Shown piece after piece: positions 41,404-49,643 of a DNA stretch of 64,000 nucleotides. Within the stretch, counting starts at the first letter, position 1; every line of letters begins with the position of its first letter. This DNA comes from CAZKJL01 sp964553135. Lineage in GTDB: Bacteria; Patescibacteriota; Gracilibacteria; Peribacterales; Peribacteraceae. The stretch lies in NCBI GenBank assembly GCA_964553135.1, contig CAZKJL010000001.1:496001-560000 (forward strand), written 5' to 3'. A program made the position numbers and the translations under genes. Under the pieces are notes generated by a model. That model did no database searches and was not told the origin of the DNA. It was given only the letters and a program-made list of their open reading frames with translations.

Positions 41404-42855
41404 CTACAGAGCACCCAGGTCCAGCTCTTCATCGACGTGGATCTGGTTCATGAATTCCTGGTCGTGACTGATGACGATCATGCCGCCTTCGTACTCGTTG
41501 AGCGCCTCGGCGATCACAGGCAAGTGGCGGAAGTTGATGTGGTTCGTGGGCTCGTCGAGGATCAGCAAGTTCGGTTTCTGGAGCATGAAGCGCGCGAAGC
41601 AGAGGAGTCCTTTCTGTCCCTCGGAGAGTGCCTCCACTTTCGTCTGCACTTTGTCGCCGCGGAGCAAGAAGCGTGCGGCGGTTGAGTAAATTTCCTGCTG
41701 ATTGGACGGATCCATCGCACTCGCGAGTACTTCGTACACCGTCTTATCGGTCGGAAGCCCCGAGAAGTCCTGGCGGTAGTACCCAACCTTCACGCCGGGC
41801 TCGATGACCGCACCTTTCTCGGTGCCGTTGGCCAAGTGCTCCAGGAGCGTGGTCTTGCCGATCCCGTTGGGCCCCGTAATGCGCAGACACGTTCGCTTGC
41901 GGACGGTGACGTTCACCTTCTTCTTCACTTGTTTGTGGTCCTGCATGATGGTGACCGATGACAACTTGATGAGATGTCCCGAGAAATCGGTCGCCTGGAT
42001 CTTGAATGGGACGATCGTTTTGTCCTCTTGGCGCACATCGACCATGTTTTCCTCGGCTTCCTCCACGTCGTCGCGCATTTTGCTCGCCAGTTTGCGCATT
42101 TTTCCTCCTTTATGGGAGAAGAAGTTGATCTTGTCTTTGCGGTCCTGAATATTTTTCTGCATGCGCGCGTTCTGCTGCTCTTCGCGCTCGATCTGCGCTT
42201 GTATTTCGGCGATGACGTCGAAGTAGTCGCCGACGTACTGTTGCACCGTGTGCGTAAAGGCGTCGAGGTTCAAGACTCCGTGCGTGAAGCAGTTGAGGAA
42301 CGCCGCATCGTGCGAGATGACGATGCAGGTTTTCTCGTAGTTCATGAGGAACTGCGTCAGGTGGTCGATGCCGGCGGCGTCCAAGTTGTTCGTGGGCTCA
42401 TCGAGCAGCAGAATGTCGGGTTCCTGGATGAGTGCGTAGGCAAGAAGCAGGCGGGCCTTCTGGCCGCCGGAGAGATCGGAGAGTTTCTTGTCGTGCTTCA
42501 CCTCCAAGTTCACCGCGTCGAGCACGCGCTTGATGTGGCGCTCCAAGTCGTACTTCTTTTCCTTGAATGCCGTCTCGAAAAATTCGAACACGCTGAGTTT
42601 GAGGTCGGCGGGGCGGATGACCTGTTTGGCGATGCCGATCGTGGCTCCTTTTTTGATGTGCACTTCGCCCTCCTGCGCCTTCAGTTCACCCGTCATCAAC
42701 TTGAAGATGGTGCTTTTGCCCGCACCGTTCTGTCCCACGATCGTGATCTTGGCGTTCTCGCGCACCGAAAAACTCGCTTCTTTGAGAATCGGTTTTTTGT
42801 GGTCGTAGCTGAAGCTGACCTCGTTGAATCGTAGAAGGACGTCGCCGTGATCCAT
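41404..42855 (-). CDS. ABC-F family ATPase
   Basis: Soluble protein with two ABC ATPase domains and no membrane part, of the ABC-F class that acts on ribosomes (translation factor or antibiotic protection). Domain 1: Walker A GQNGAGKST, signature LSGGQKARL, Walker B LLLDEPTNNLD. Domain 2: Walker A GPNGIGKTT, a divergent signature LSEGQKGLL and Walker B LILDEPTNH. The linker between (about residues 205-300) is a charged helical hairpin, EQQNARMQKNIQDRKDKI. At 483 aa it is on the short side for the class. It is monocistronic next to tRNA-Gly. Confidence 0.92.
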   Translation of the reverse strand: MDHGDVLLRFNEVSFSYDHKKPILKEASFSVRENAKITIVGQNGAGKSTIFKLMTGELKAQEGEVHIKKGATIGIAKQVIRPADLKLSVFEFFETAFKEKKYDLERHIKRVLDAVNLEVKHDKKLSDLSGGQKARLLLAYALIQEPDILLLDEPTNNLDAAGIDHLTQFLMNYEKTCIVISHDAAFLNCFTHGVLNLDAFTHTVQQYVGDYFDVIAEIQAQIEREEQQNARMQKNIQDRKDKINFFSHKGGKMRKLASKMRDDVEEAEENMVDVRQEDKTIVPFKIQATDFSGHLIKLSSVTIMQDHKQVKKKVNVTVRKRTCLRITGPNGIGKTTLLEHLANGTEKGAVIEPGVKVGYYRQDFSGLPTDKTVYEVLASAMDPSNQQEIYSTAARFLLRGDKVQTKVEALSEGQKGLLCFARFMLQKPNLLILDEPTNHINFRHLPVIAEALNEYEGGMIVISHDQEFMNQIHVDEELDLGAL

Positions 42856-42952
42856 AATGCAGTGAATAAGGAAGCGCGGAATTCTACTATGCCGAGCGGG
42901 TTTTGGGTAGATGCAAATGGGGGTTTTGGCGGCGGGCAGGCCGTGATTCGTC

Positions 42953-42958
42953 TACAAT
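42953..42958 (+). promoter_or_regulatory. -10 box of the methyltransferase gene (leaderless type)
   Basis: TACAAT is followed by CACGTC and the ATG at 42965, a 6-nt gap with no Shine-Dalgarno sequence. Confidence 0.55.
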
Positions 42959-42964
42959 CACGTC

Positions 42965-43822
42965 ATGGGAACGGACGTCTACGCACTTTTGGATTTCGGC
43001 AACGGCACGCGTCACGAACAGTGGGGTCCGTACTCACTTCTTCGTCCCGACCCAACGGCACTCGGTGCACCGGCATTCCCGGAGAACTGGGCCAAGGCCG
43101 ATGCGATCTATAAGGGAGAAAAAGGAAAAGGGGAGTGGGAGACAAGGGCACCGTTGCCCGAACACTGGTCCACGGAGTTCGATGACCTCAAGCTCGTGAC
43201 GAGGCTCACGCCGTACAAGCACACGGGAGTGTTTCCCGAGCAGGCGCAGAATTGGCGGCAGGCGAGAGCGTTCGCCAAGAAGGCGAACAGACCGCTCAAT
43301 CTTCTGAACCTCTTCGCCTACACCGGTGCGGCTACCGTGGCGCTCGCCAAAGATGGACACTTCGTGACGCACGTCGATGCGTCCAAGCCCGCCATCGCGT
43401 GGGCCAAAGAAAATGCCGCGCTCAATGAGCTTCCCGCCGATCGCACCCGATGGATCCTGGAAGATGCGCCGACGTTCGTGGCACGCGAACTCAAGCGCGG
43501 CAAGAAGTACGACGGCATCATTCTCGATCCTCCCGCGTACGGACACGGCACGGCGGGAAAAACATGGCGCATGGAGCGGGATCTGGCTCCACTGCTCGAG
43601 AACTGCTGTTTGCTGCTCAGTGAAAAACCGGCGTTTCTGATCCTCAACGGCTACGCCAAGCACGACACGCCCGACAGTTTCCGTCGTTTGCTCACGGGCA
43701 TCTTGCTCACCAAAACCAAGCTCAAGAATTTCGACATCGACCAAGGCGAACTCGTCCTTACGTCCCTCGATGGACGCATACTTTCCACCGGCATCGTCGC
43801 GCGTTGCGAGTTCCGTCAGTAG
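42965..43822 (+). CDS. RlmI/RlmK-like class I SAM methyltransferase
   Basis: Rossmann-fold methyltransferase, 285 aa. The SAM site is LLNLFAYTGAATVALAKDGH with the following acidic residue in VTHVDASKPAIAWAKEN; the catalytic-type motif is IILDPPAYGHG, close to the DPP(x)F/Y motif of 23S rRNA cytosine/guanine methyltransferases RlmI and RlmK. The N-terminal 90 residues are short and lack a full PUA domain. rRNA is the likely substrate. Its 3' end overlaps the convergent yidD gene by 7 nt. Confidence 0.85.
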   Translation: MGTDVYALLDFGNGTRHEQWGPYSLLRPDPTALGAPAFPENWAKADAIYKGEKGKGEWETRAPLPEHWSTEFDDLKLVTRLTPYKHTGVFPEQAQNWRQARAFAKKANRPLNLLNLFAYTGAATVALAKDGHFVTHVDASKPAIAWAKENAALNELPADRTRWILEDAPTFVARELKRGKKYDGIILDPPAYGHGTAGKTWRMERDLAPLLENCCLLLSEKPAFLILNGYAKHDTPDSFRRLLTGILLTKTKLKNFDIDQGELVLTSLDGRILSTGIVARCEFRQ

Positions 43823-44124
43823 TTGTTCATCTCACGCTCCATCATCGTCTTCAGCTTTTCATCCGAAGGCTTCGTCCACGGATGACAGGTGAGCAATCGT
43901 TTCGTCGTGAGCCACAGTGCCACGGGCAGTGAGCGTGTTTGGAGCATGAGCACTCCGTATTCCGAGCACGTGGGTGTGTGAGGGCAGTAGCCGTGCGGAT
44001 ACAGATGACGAACCCAACCGTGGTCCGGCGAGAGCGTGTGTTGATAGACACGGATCAGCGCGATGAAAATGGTTGCGGGGAGCCGTAAAAAGGTAGCCAG
44101 TGCTTTGCGCAGTGCGGAGCCCAT
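43816..44124 (-). CDS. yidD: Membrane protein insertion efficiency factor YidD
   Basis: Short, amphipathic protein that assists YidC/Sec in membrane insertion. Family motifs are ALIRVYQHTLSP, GYCPHTPTCSEYG and LLTCHPWTKPSDEK. I chose ATG 44124 (102 aa); a start 7 codons earlier is possible. In most bacteria it sits in the rpmH-rnpA-yidD-yidC cluster; here it stands alone. On the opposite strand a small membrane protein gene begins 27 nt away. Confidence 0.88.
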   Translation of the reverse strand: MGSALRKALATFLRLPATIFIALIRVYQHTLSPDHGWVRHLYPHGYCPHTPTCSEYGVLMLQTRSLPVALWLTTKRLLTCHPWTKPSDEKLKTMMEREMNNY

Positions 44125-44150
44125 CAGTAGGATGCGATCATACAACGTGC

Positions 44151-44417
44151 ATGGGAACCTTGCAGCTCACCTACAACGACGTGCTGACACTTCTCTCCAT
44201 CGTGGCGGTCGCCATGCTGATCATTTTGATGTATCACCTCATCTTCGTGTCCGTGGCTCTGCGTCGTATCTCGCAGCGGATGGACGACCTGAGCAAAGAC
44301 GTGGAGGCAGTCATCCTCAAGCCCATCGGAGCCATCGACTTCATCATCGATTGGTTCATGGCGGTCGTGGAGAACATGCGCGGCGGCGATGACGACAAGA
44401 AACATCATAAGAAATAG
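44151..44417 (+). CDS. Small membrane protein, 88 aa
   Basis: One N-terminal membrane helix (VLTLLSIVAVAMLIILMYHL), a helical region (RRISQRMDDLSKDVEAVILK), a second amphipathic helix (AIDFIIDWFMAVVENM) and a basic DDDKKHHKK tail. It is divergent from yidD and 54 nt upstream of tkt. The family is not recognised; similar small anchors occur widely in reduced genomes. Confidence 0.6.
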   Translation: MGTLQLTYNDVLTLLSIVAVAMLIILMYHLIFVSVALRRISQRMDDLSKDVEAVILKPIGAIDFIIDWFMAVVENMRGGDDDKKHHKK

Positions 44418-44459
44418 GAGGAACGATCGCACTTCGCTTTCCAGTTCGGGGAGTTTTGC

Positions 44460-44465
44460 TATTCT
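44460..44465 (+). promoter_or_regulatory. -10 box of tkt (leaderless type)
   Basis: TATTCT is followed by TGGACC and the ATG at 44472, a 6-nt gap. No clear -35 box is visible. Confidence 0.5.
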
Positions 44466-44471
44466 TGGACC

Positions 44472-46841
44472 ATGACCCGCCCCGACACCCGTTCGCTCAT
44501 CGGAAAAGACGTGAAAGACGTTCCGATGTCACTTCAACGTATCGCCGGAGTCACCGAGGCACCGGTTCGTTACTGGATCGGTCCCAAGGAAGCGGAGAAG
44601 GTGAGTGCCGATGAGGCGAAGGCGTACGACATCGCGCACAAGCTCATGATGCGACTCAGCATCGAGGCACCGCTTCTCCATAAGTCGGGCCATCCCGGCG
44701 GACCGCTTTCGGCGTTCACGTTCAGCTACGAAGTTTTTAGCAGACGAGATGCCGCAGTCGATGAGCCGTACCGCATGAGCCCGGGCCATCTCTCGCTCCT
44801 TGGTTTCCATTTGCAGTGGCTCTTCGGACGCGACGGCGGTGACGCCAGGCTCGCATCTCCCGATGCCATCATGCAGACGTTCCGCACGGTTTCGGGGCTT
44901 CCCGGACACATCGAAGCGGGGATCGGTGACATTCCGTTCGGCACGGGGCCGCTCGGAAAAGGCGTGAGCAACGGACTCGGCGTCGCCTTCGGAAAGAAGT
45001 ATCTCAAAAAGGAAGGAGTCGTGGACGTTCTCCTCGCCGACGGTGACAGCCAAGAGGGCCAAGTGCTTGAGGCATTCCGTCTCGCATCACACCTCAAGCT
45101 CGATAACCTCGTCGTCCACGGGGACTGGAACGACATTCAGCTTTCGGGTCTTCCCACGCGAACGGTTGCCGCCGACTTTGCGGGCATCGCCGCGGCCATG
45201 GGCTGGGCCGTCATCGAAGTGCAGAACGGCAACGACCTCGCTCAAGTGAAAGCCGCACTCGCACTCAGCGAAACGCTGCACGGCAAGGGGAAGCCCATCT
45301 TTCTCTGTTACTACACCACGATGGGCTCCGGCGTTGCGCTCATGGAAGACGGTTCCAACACGGGCAAGAAGAACTTCCACGGTGCGCCCCTCAGCAAAGA
45401 CGAAGCCAAGGCTGCCCTCGATACGCTCTCGCTCCCGTCCATCGCCGATCTTACCGAGGCTTATAGGCCGTACTACAAGAAACATCAAGCAGCCTTCGTA
45501 AAAGCTCGGGCGAAGCGCAGCAGTGCGTACCTTAAGTTCGATCTCCCCAAGGGTTACAAGCGGGCCGTTACGGCCGAGCCGGGTGCCGCACGCAAAGATT
45601 TCGGTGCCGTGCACCTCAAGGCACTCATGGCTGACTCGCGCATCGTCGTGCTGCATGCCGACCTCGCCGATTCGGGTGGTTTCGGCGCCGTGGAAAAGGC
45701 GTACCCGGACCGTGTCATCAACGTGGGAGTCGCCGAAGCCAACATGTACATGATGGCTGCAGGCATGCGCCAGGCGGGCTTGCTACCCGTCACGTACACC
45801 TTCGCTGCATTCGGAACGAACGAGGCCAGGGCCAATGCACGTCTCATCGACGTGAACAGCGGACACATTCCGCTCGGTGTCGTGCACGACTGCACGCACG
45901 CGGGCTTAAGCGTGGGCGAAGACGGCGAGACGCACCAAGAGCGCAACTACGTGAACATTCCGCTCGACCACACACGCGTGTGGGTGACGGGGGACAGCAA
46001 CCAAGCCGCCGCCATGGCCGAGCGCTCCATGCAGATCATCGCGGAAGGAAGCGAGAGCGTGTACGTGTTTGCGGGAAGGTCGAACCACCCACAGCTGTTG
46101 AATGCATCGGGCAAGCCGCTCTACGGACCGGACTACACGTTCGATGAGCGCGGTACCGTCGTTCGCGGACACGGCGATCAGCGCGATGAGGCTACGATCC
46201 TCAGCTACGGCGCAGCGCTCCACGAAGCCGTGAAAGCCGCCGACATCCTCACGGGGAAGAAGCGTTCCATCCGCGTTCTCAACATGGCGAGCATCCGTCC
46301 CATGGATGCATCGGCCGTCATTCAAGCCGCGCTTGAAACGCAGCACCTCATCGTCGCCGAAGACCACAACACCGAGGGAGGTCTGGCCACACAAGTCGCC
46401 GATCTTCTCGCCGATCTTGCGGTCCCCGCAACACTCCGTCGCATCGGCGTTCGTCATTACTATCCGTCCGCACCCGCCGAGCAACTCATGGTGCTCGCGG
46501 GACTCGACGGTGAAGAAATCGCCAACGTCGTGGAAGATCAATTCGCCTATCGCTTGGCGGGAGGCGAAGAGGCGTTCGTGGCTTGCTTGTACGGTTTGGC
46601 TGAGAGACTTCCGCACACGCGTTTTGCCGCCTCCGCCGCGCCGTACGTGGAAAGGCTCCGCGACGACGTTCCGTACATGCGCACACTCCGTGAGTTGTGG
46701 AAGGCCCGCGCGTTCGATCAGAAATCCTTGCCCAAGAACGATCAGCTCCAAAAAATGTTGCCCACGGCCGAGTCGCTCCTGGGACTCAATCCGCTGACCG
46801 GAACTCCGATGCAAGAAAAGCACGACAACGGTATTCTCTAG
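44472..46841 (+). CDS. tkt: Transketolase
   Basis: Thiamine-diphosphate enzyme of the pentose phosphate pathway. The N-terminal PP domain shows HKSGHPGGPLSAF, GPLGKGVSNGLGVAFGKKYL and the ThDP-Mg segment LLADGDSQEGQVLEAFRLAS; the Pyr domain shows VINVGVAEANMYMMAAGMRQ; the C-terminal domain follows near residue 560 (ATILSYGAALHEAVKAADIL). At 789 aa it is over 100 residues longer than usual, from an N-terminal lead of about 45 residues and a C-terminal helical extension of about 80. No transaldolase is in the window. Confidence 0.9.
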   Translation: MTRPDTRSLIGKDVKDVPMSLQRIAGVTEAPVRYWIGPKEAEKVSADEAKAYDIAHKLMMRLSIEAPLLHKSGHPGGPLSAFTFSYEVFSRRDAAVDEPYRMSPGHLSLLGFHLQWLFGRDGGDARLASPDAIMQTFRTVSGLPGHIEAGIGDIPFGTGPLGKGVSNGLGVAFGKKYLKKEGVVDVLLADGDSQEGQVLEAFRLASHLKLDNLVVHGDWNDIQLSGLPTRTVAADFAGIAAAMGWAVIEVQNGNDLAQVKAALALSETLHGKGKPIFLCYYTTMGSGVALMEDGSNTGKKNFHGAPLSKDEAKAALDTLSLPSIADLTEAYRPYYKKHQAAFVKARAKRSSAYLKFDLPKGYKRAVTAEPGAARKDFGAVHLKALMADSRIVVLHADLADSGGFGAVEKAYPDRVINVGVAEANMYMMAAGMRQAGLLPVTYTFAAFGTNEARANARLIDVNSGHIPLGVVHDCTHAGLSVGEDGETHQERNYVNIPLDHTRVWVTGDSNQAAAMAERSMQIIAEGSESVYVFAGRSNHPQLLNASGKPLYGPDYTFDERGTVVRGHGDQRDEATILSYGAALHEAVKAADILTGKKRSIRVLNMASIRPMDASAVIQAALETQHLIVAEDHNTEGGLATQVADLLADLAVPATLRRIGVRHYYPSAPAEQLMVLAGLDGEEIANVVEDQFAYRLAGGEEAFVACLYGLAERLPHTRFAASAAPYVERLRDDVPYMRTLRELWKARAFDQKSLPKNDQLQKMLPTAESLLGLNPLTGTPMQEKHDNGIL

Positions 46842-46846
46842 ATCAC

Positions 46847-47161
46847 ATGTCACCCGCCAAAAAAGAAGGCTCATCACCGAATCTTGCACGCGAAGTCGCG
46901 GCTCTCCGTGAGGTTGTGGAAAAAGCCCACGCATCCGTGCGGCGAGACAACCAGTTTCGCAGACAGCTCGCTCTCTCATTTCTGAAGGGCACCGTGTCGG
47001 CTCTGGGAGCCATTGCGACGGTCGTCATCATCATGCCCGTCTTCGTGTGGTTCTTGCAGGCAGTCTCGTGGCCTCCGCTCATTGCGGATGCCGTTTCACG
47101 CGTCATTCATCAGCTGGAGCAAGGGAACCGCCCGTCACTACCAGGGGCTGTTGATCAATGA
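46847..47161 (+). CDS. DUF5665-like membrane protein
   Basis: A 104-aa protein starting 5 nt after tkt. After a basic, helical N-terminus (NLAREVAALREVVEKAHASV) comes LSFLKGTVSALGAIATVVII and MPVFVWFLQAVSWPPLIADA, one or two membrane spans, a layout that matches DUF5665 proteins of candidate phyla. Function is unknown. Its 3' end overlaps the convergent 47103-47624 gene by 59 nt, an unusually long tail-to-tail overlap. Confidence 0.7.
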   Translation: MSPAKKEGSSPNLAREVAALREVVEKAHASVRRDNQFRRQLALSFLKGTVSALGAIATVVIIMPVFVWFLQAVSWPPLIADAVSRVIHQLEQGNRPSLPGAVDQ

Positions 47162-47624
47162 ACGCGGCGATGTAGAAGCGCTTGATCATCTCGGCCGAGG
47201 CCTGGAGGATCTGTGAAATCAGCGACGAGAGACGGCGCATTTTGCGGTACAAGTTATTCAGCATGAAGGCCGAGCCGCGCTGATTCGAGCTTGCGATGGC
47301 ACGAGCCTGCGCACGGATGGTGCGGGCTTCTTTCTCCAAATGTTCCACCAACTTCTTCTGCATCACGGGGAGCGGTGGAGCATTGGCGATGGCTTCGTCG
47401 CGTGCCGATGTGCCGGTTTGTTTCGTCGCGCCGGCTTTGGCGCCACCACCCGGCAAATCACCCGAGCTGTCTTCGCGAACGCGACTGGCGACGGTGCCCA
47501 TCAGGTTGATGATCTCGACGACCTCTTTGAGCTTGGGCGGCTGAAACACGACGTCGGGGGCGGCCTTCGCCTCCTTCGTTACCGTTACGGCCTGGGTTTC
47601 CACCGTGGATTTGGCTCCATCCAT
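47103..47624 (-). CDS. Hypothetical protein, 173 aa
   Basis: I do not recognise this protein. It starts with a disordered Ala/Val/Thr/Lys-rich stretch, then a helix (PKLKEVVEIINLMGTVASRV), a Gly-rich linker and long charged helices (KKLVEHLEKEARTIRAQARA, LNNLYRKMRRLSSLISQILQ). It has no signal peptide or true membrane segment, though residues 145-160 are mildly hydrophobic. It overlaps the DUF5665-like gene tail to tail by 59 nt. On its upstream side a long hairpin separates it from the divergent HIT gene. Confidence 0.65.
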   Translation of the reverse strand: MDGAKSTVETQAVTVTKEAKAAPDVVFQPPKLKEVVEIINLMGTVASRVREDSSGDLPGGGAKAGATKQTGTSARDEAIANAPPLPVMQKKLVEHLEKEARTIRAQARAIASSNQRGSAFMLNNLYRKMRRLSSLISQILQASAEMIKRFYIAAFIDQQPLVVTGGSLAPADE

Positions 47625-47666
47625 GATGTCTCCATTGTACCTTATTTTGGCTTAAAAGTCACTAAA

Positions 47667-47765
47667 ACCAGGAAACCAAGGAAACCCATGAAACCAAAGA
47701 AACCAAAGAAACCAAGGAATCGTTGGTTTCTTTGGTTACTTTGGATTCTTTGGTTTCCTTTTTGA
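47667..47765. repeat. Long low-complexity hairpin between divergent genes
   Basis: The left arm is a tandem of AAACCAAAG/GAAACCAAG units, and the right arm repeats the complement (TTGGTTTCTTTGGTTAC and TTTGGATTCTTTGGTTTCC), with a short GGAATCG turn; arms are about 40 nt. It lies between the divergent 47624 and HIT genes, where no terminator is needed. The same units form a second hairpin after the HIT gene. Confidence 0.75.
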
Positions 47766-47798
47766 TAGGATCATTCCACTCACTTCCTTCCTCGCGTC

Positions 47799-48119
47799 AT
47801 GGATACCATCTTCCACAAAATTCTTCGCAAAGAAATTCCGGCGCAGGTCGAGTACGAAGATGACGAAGTCTTGGCTTTCCGCGACATTCATCCCAAGGCT
47901 CCCACGCATCTGCTCTTCATTCCCAAGCACTTCGTCGCGTCCGTCGCCGACGTCACATCCGAAACGGCGCATCTCCCGGGACTCCTCATTCTCAAAGCTC
48001 AGGCCTTTGCCAAAGAAAAGGGGATCGACGGGTACAAGCTGACGTTCCACGTGGGGAAAGGCGGAGGCCAGGAGGTGATGTATCTCCATTTACATTTCCT
48101 GAGCGATAAAAAGTTATAG
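47799..48119 (+). CDS. HIT-family nucleotide-binding protein with altered triad
   Basis: Histidine-triad protein, 106 aa, of the Hint/PKCI branch that hydrolyses nucleoside phosphoramidates or acyl-adenylates. TIFHKILRKEIPAQVEYEDD and AFRDIHPKAPTHLLFIPKHF are standard. The triad region reads GQEVMYLHLHFLS: where Hint proteins have H-x-H-x-H, the first His is Tyr, while the catalytic second and the third His are kept. GYKLTFHVGKGGGQ aligns with the phosphate loop. It is flanked on both sides by long hairpins with the same repeat units. Confidence 0.9.
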   Translation: MDTIFHKILRKEIPAQVEYEDDEVLAFRDIHPKAPTHLLFIPKHFVASVADVTSETAHLPGLLILKAQAFAKEKGIDGYKLTFHVGKGGGQEVMYLHLHFLSDKKL

Positions 48120-48130
48120 ATCGTTTCGAA

Positions 48131-48214
48131 GAGGAATCCAAAGAAACCTACGAAACCAAAGAAACCAACGATACTTCGTTGGATTCCTTGGATTCTTTGG
48201 TTGCCTTGGTTTCT
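48131..48214. terminator. Long hairpin between convergent HIT and rpsA genes
   Basis: Arms are built from GAATCCAAAG, AAACCAAAG and AAACCAACG units on the left and CGTTGGATTCCTTGGATTC, TTTGGTTGCC and TTGGTTTC on the right, with an ATACTT turn, ending in TTTT. It lies between convergent stops at 48119 and 48216, so it probably works as a bidirectional terminator. Confidence 0.7.
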
Positions 48215-48215
48215 T

Positions 48216-49508
48216 TTACGCAGCGTATCCTGCTGCCTCTGCCTCCTCGGAGGTCTTGAAGCTGACGCGGTTCTCTTCGGCGATCTTTTCGGCCTGAGCG
48301 GAACCTGCGGCGTAGTATTTCTTGCCCGTCTTGGAAGCGACGAAACCTTCTGCGGAACCGCCTTCCTTGGATTTGGCGGCTTCCTCTCGCTCTTTCTTCA
48401 TGCGCTCGAGGGTGGCGGCATCAATCGGCTTGAGAGCCTTGATGGAGAGGCCGATGCGGCGTTCGTCGATATCGATGTTGATGACCTGTGCCTTCACCTT
48501 CTGTCCGATCTTCAGGGACTGTGACGGATCGGTGACTTTCTCGTGCGAGATTTCGGTGAGGTGGACGAGTCCCGTGATGTCCTTTTCCAGGCTCAAGAAT
48601 GCGCCGTAGTCGGCGAAGCGGACGACGGTTCCTTCCACTTCCTTGCCCACGGGGTACCGCTCGGCGATTTCCTCCCACGGGTCTTTCGTCATCTGTTTGA
48701 TGCTCAAGGAGAGCTTCTCGCCGTCGATGCCGATGATTTTCACTTTCACGCGGTCACCGACCTGTGCGAACTCGGACGGGTTCTTGACGTGGCCCCAGGC
48801 GATCTCGGAGATGTGAACGAGTCCTTCCAGGCCGTCGAAGGCCACGAAGAGACCGAACTTCACGATGCCGCTGACCATACCGTCCTTGGTGCTGCCGACG
48901 GTGAGGGTCTCCAGTGCCTTGGAACGCTCCTCGGCCATGGCCTCACGCTCGGAGACGACGATCTTTCCTGCAGCTTCGTCCAGGGTGATGATTTTCACCG
49001 TGAAGGTGTGACCGATGAACTTTCCGAGACGGCTGATGATTTCCGACGAGTCGGCGTTGTTGACGCGCGGGTAGTTGGACGGCGAGAGCTGGCTCACCGG
49101 GAGGAAGGTGCGGATACCGTCGATGTTGGCGAGAAGGCCACCCTTGTTGGCTTCTTGAGCGGTGAACTTCATCGTCTTGTCGTCGCTGACGAGCTTGTGG
49201 AAACGGTCCCATGCCTTCTGCTGGCTGGCCATGCGGAGGCTCAGAACGACCATGCCTTCGTCGTTCTCTTCTTCCAGAACGAGAGCGGCAACCACGTCAC
49301 CGGCGTTGAGATCACGGAACGTGTTCATGGAGTCGCGGAGTTCGCGGCCCGAGACGATACCGGTGGCCACACCGCCGAGATCGATGAGCATTTTGTTCTT
49401 GCCCTTGAAAATGACGGTTCCTTCGATGAGTTCTCCGGGGCGAGCGCGGAAAACGGCGGGAGAGTCCTTGAGGAGCTCCAGCATTGCGGAAGATTGGGTC
49501 TTAACCAT
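48216..49508 (-). CDS. rpsA: 30S ribosomal protein S1 with C-terminal extra domain
   Basis: RNA-binding ribosomal protein. Four S1 (OB) domains are visible: near residues 22-90 (GELIEGTVIFKGKNKMLIDL), 105-175, 200-270 (GMVSGIVKFGLFVAFDGLEG) and 285-360 (VEGTVVRFADYGAFLSLEKD). After a charged linker the last 45 residues, from FVASKTGKKYYAAGSA to FKTSEEAEAAGYAA, resemble the small Ada-like zinc-binding module, but lack its cysteines. ATG 49508 (MVKTQSSAML) is the preferred start. A structured RNA candidate with its own terminator lies 100 nt upstream. In bacteria with few Shine-Dalgarno sites S1 is expected to matter. Confidence 0.9.
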   Translation of the reverse strand: MVKTQSSAMLELLKDSPAVFRARPGELIEGTVIFKGKNKMLIDLGGVATGIVSGRELRDSMNTFRDLNAGDVVAALVLEEENDEGMVVLSLRMASQQKAWDRFHKLVSDDKTMKFTAQEANKGGLLANIDGIRTFLPVSQLSPSNYPRVNNADSSEIISRLGKFIGHTFTVKIITLDEAAGKIVVSEREAMAEERSKALETLTVGSTKDGMVSGIVKFGLFVAFDGLEGLVHISEIAWGHVKNPSEFAQVGDRVKVKIIGIDGEKLSLSIKQMTKDPWEEIAERYPVGKEVEGTVVRFADYGAFLSLEKDITGLVHLTEISHEKVTDPSQSLKIGQKVKAQVINIDIDERRIGLSIKALKPIDAATLERMKKEREEAAKSKEGGSAEGFVASKTGKKYYAAGSAQAEKIAEENRVSFKTSEEAEAAGYAA

Positions 49509-49607
49509 GGTGAAACGGGGGTGCAAGGGAGAGATAAGAGGGAAGCGCTCTTGCACGAGCAGCGGCTTCAATACGGTTACTGTAGGGATTTCAGGACTTT
49601 GGGTCAA

Positions 49608-49643
49608 TAGAAAGGACTCCTAGGCGCGGGGGCCTAGGAGTCC
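49608..49643 (-). terminator. Rho-independent terminator of the structured RNA
   Basis: On the minus strand GGACTCCTAGGC pairs perfectly over 12 bp with GCCTAGGAGTCC around a short C/G loop, followed by TTTCTATT. It ends the structured-RNA region before the rpsA start. Confidence 0.9.
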
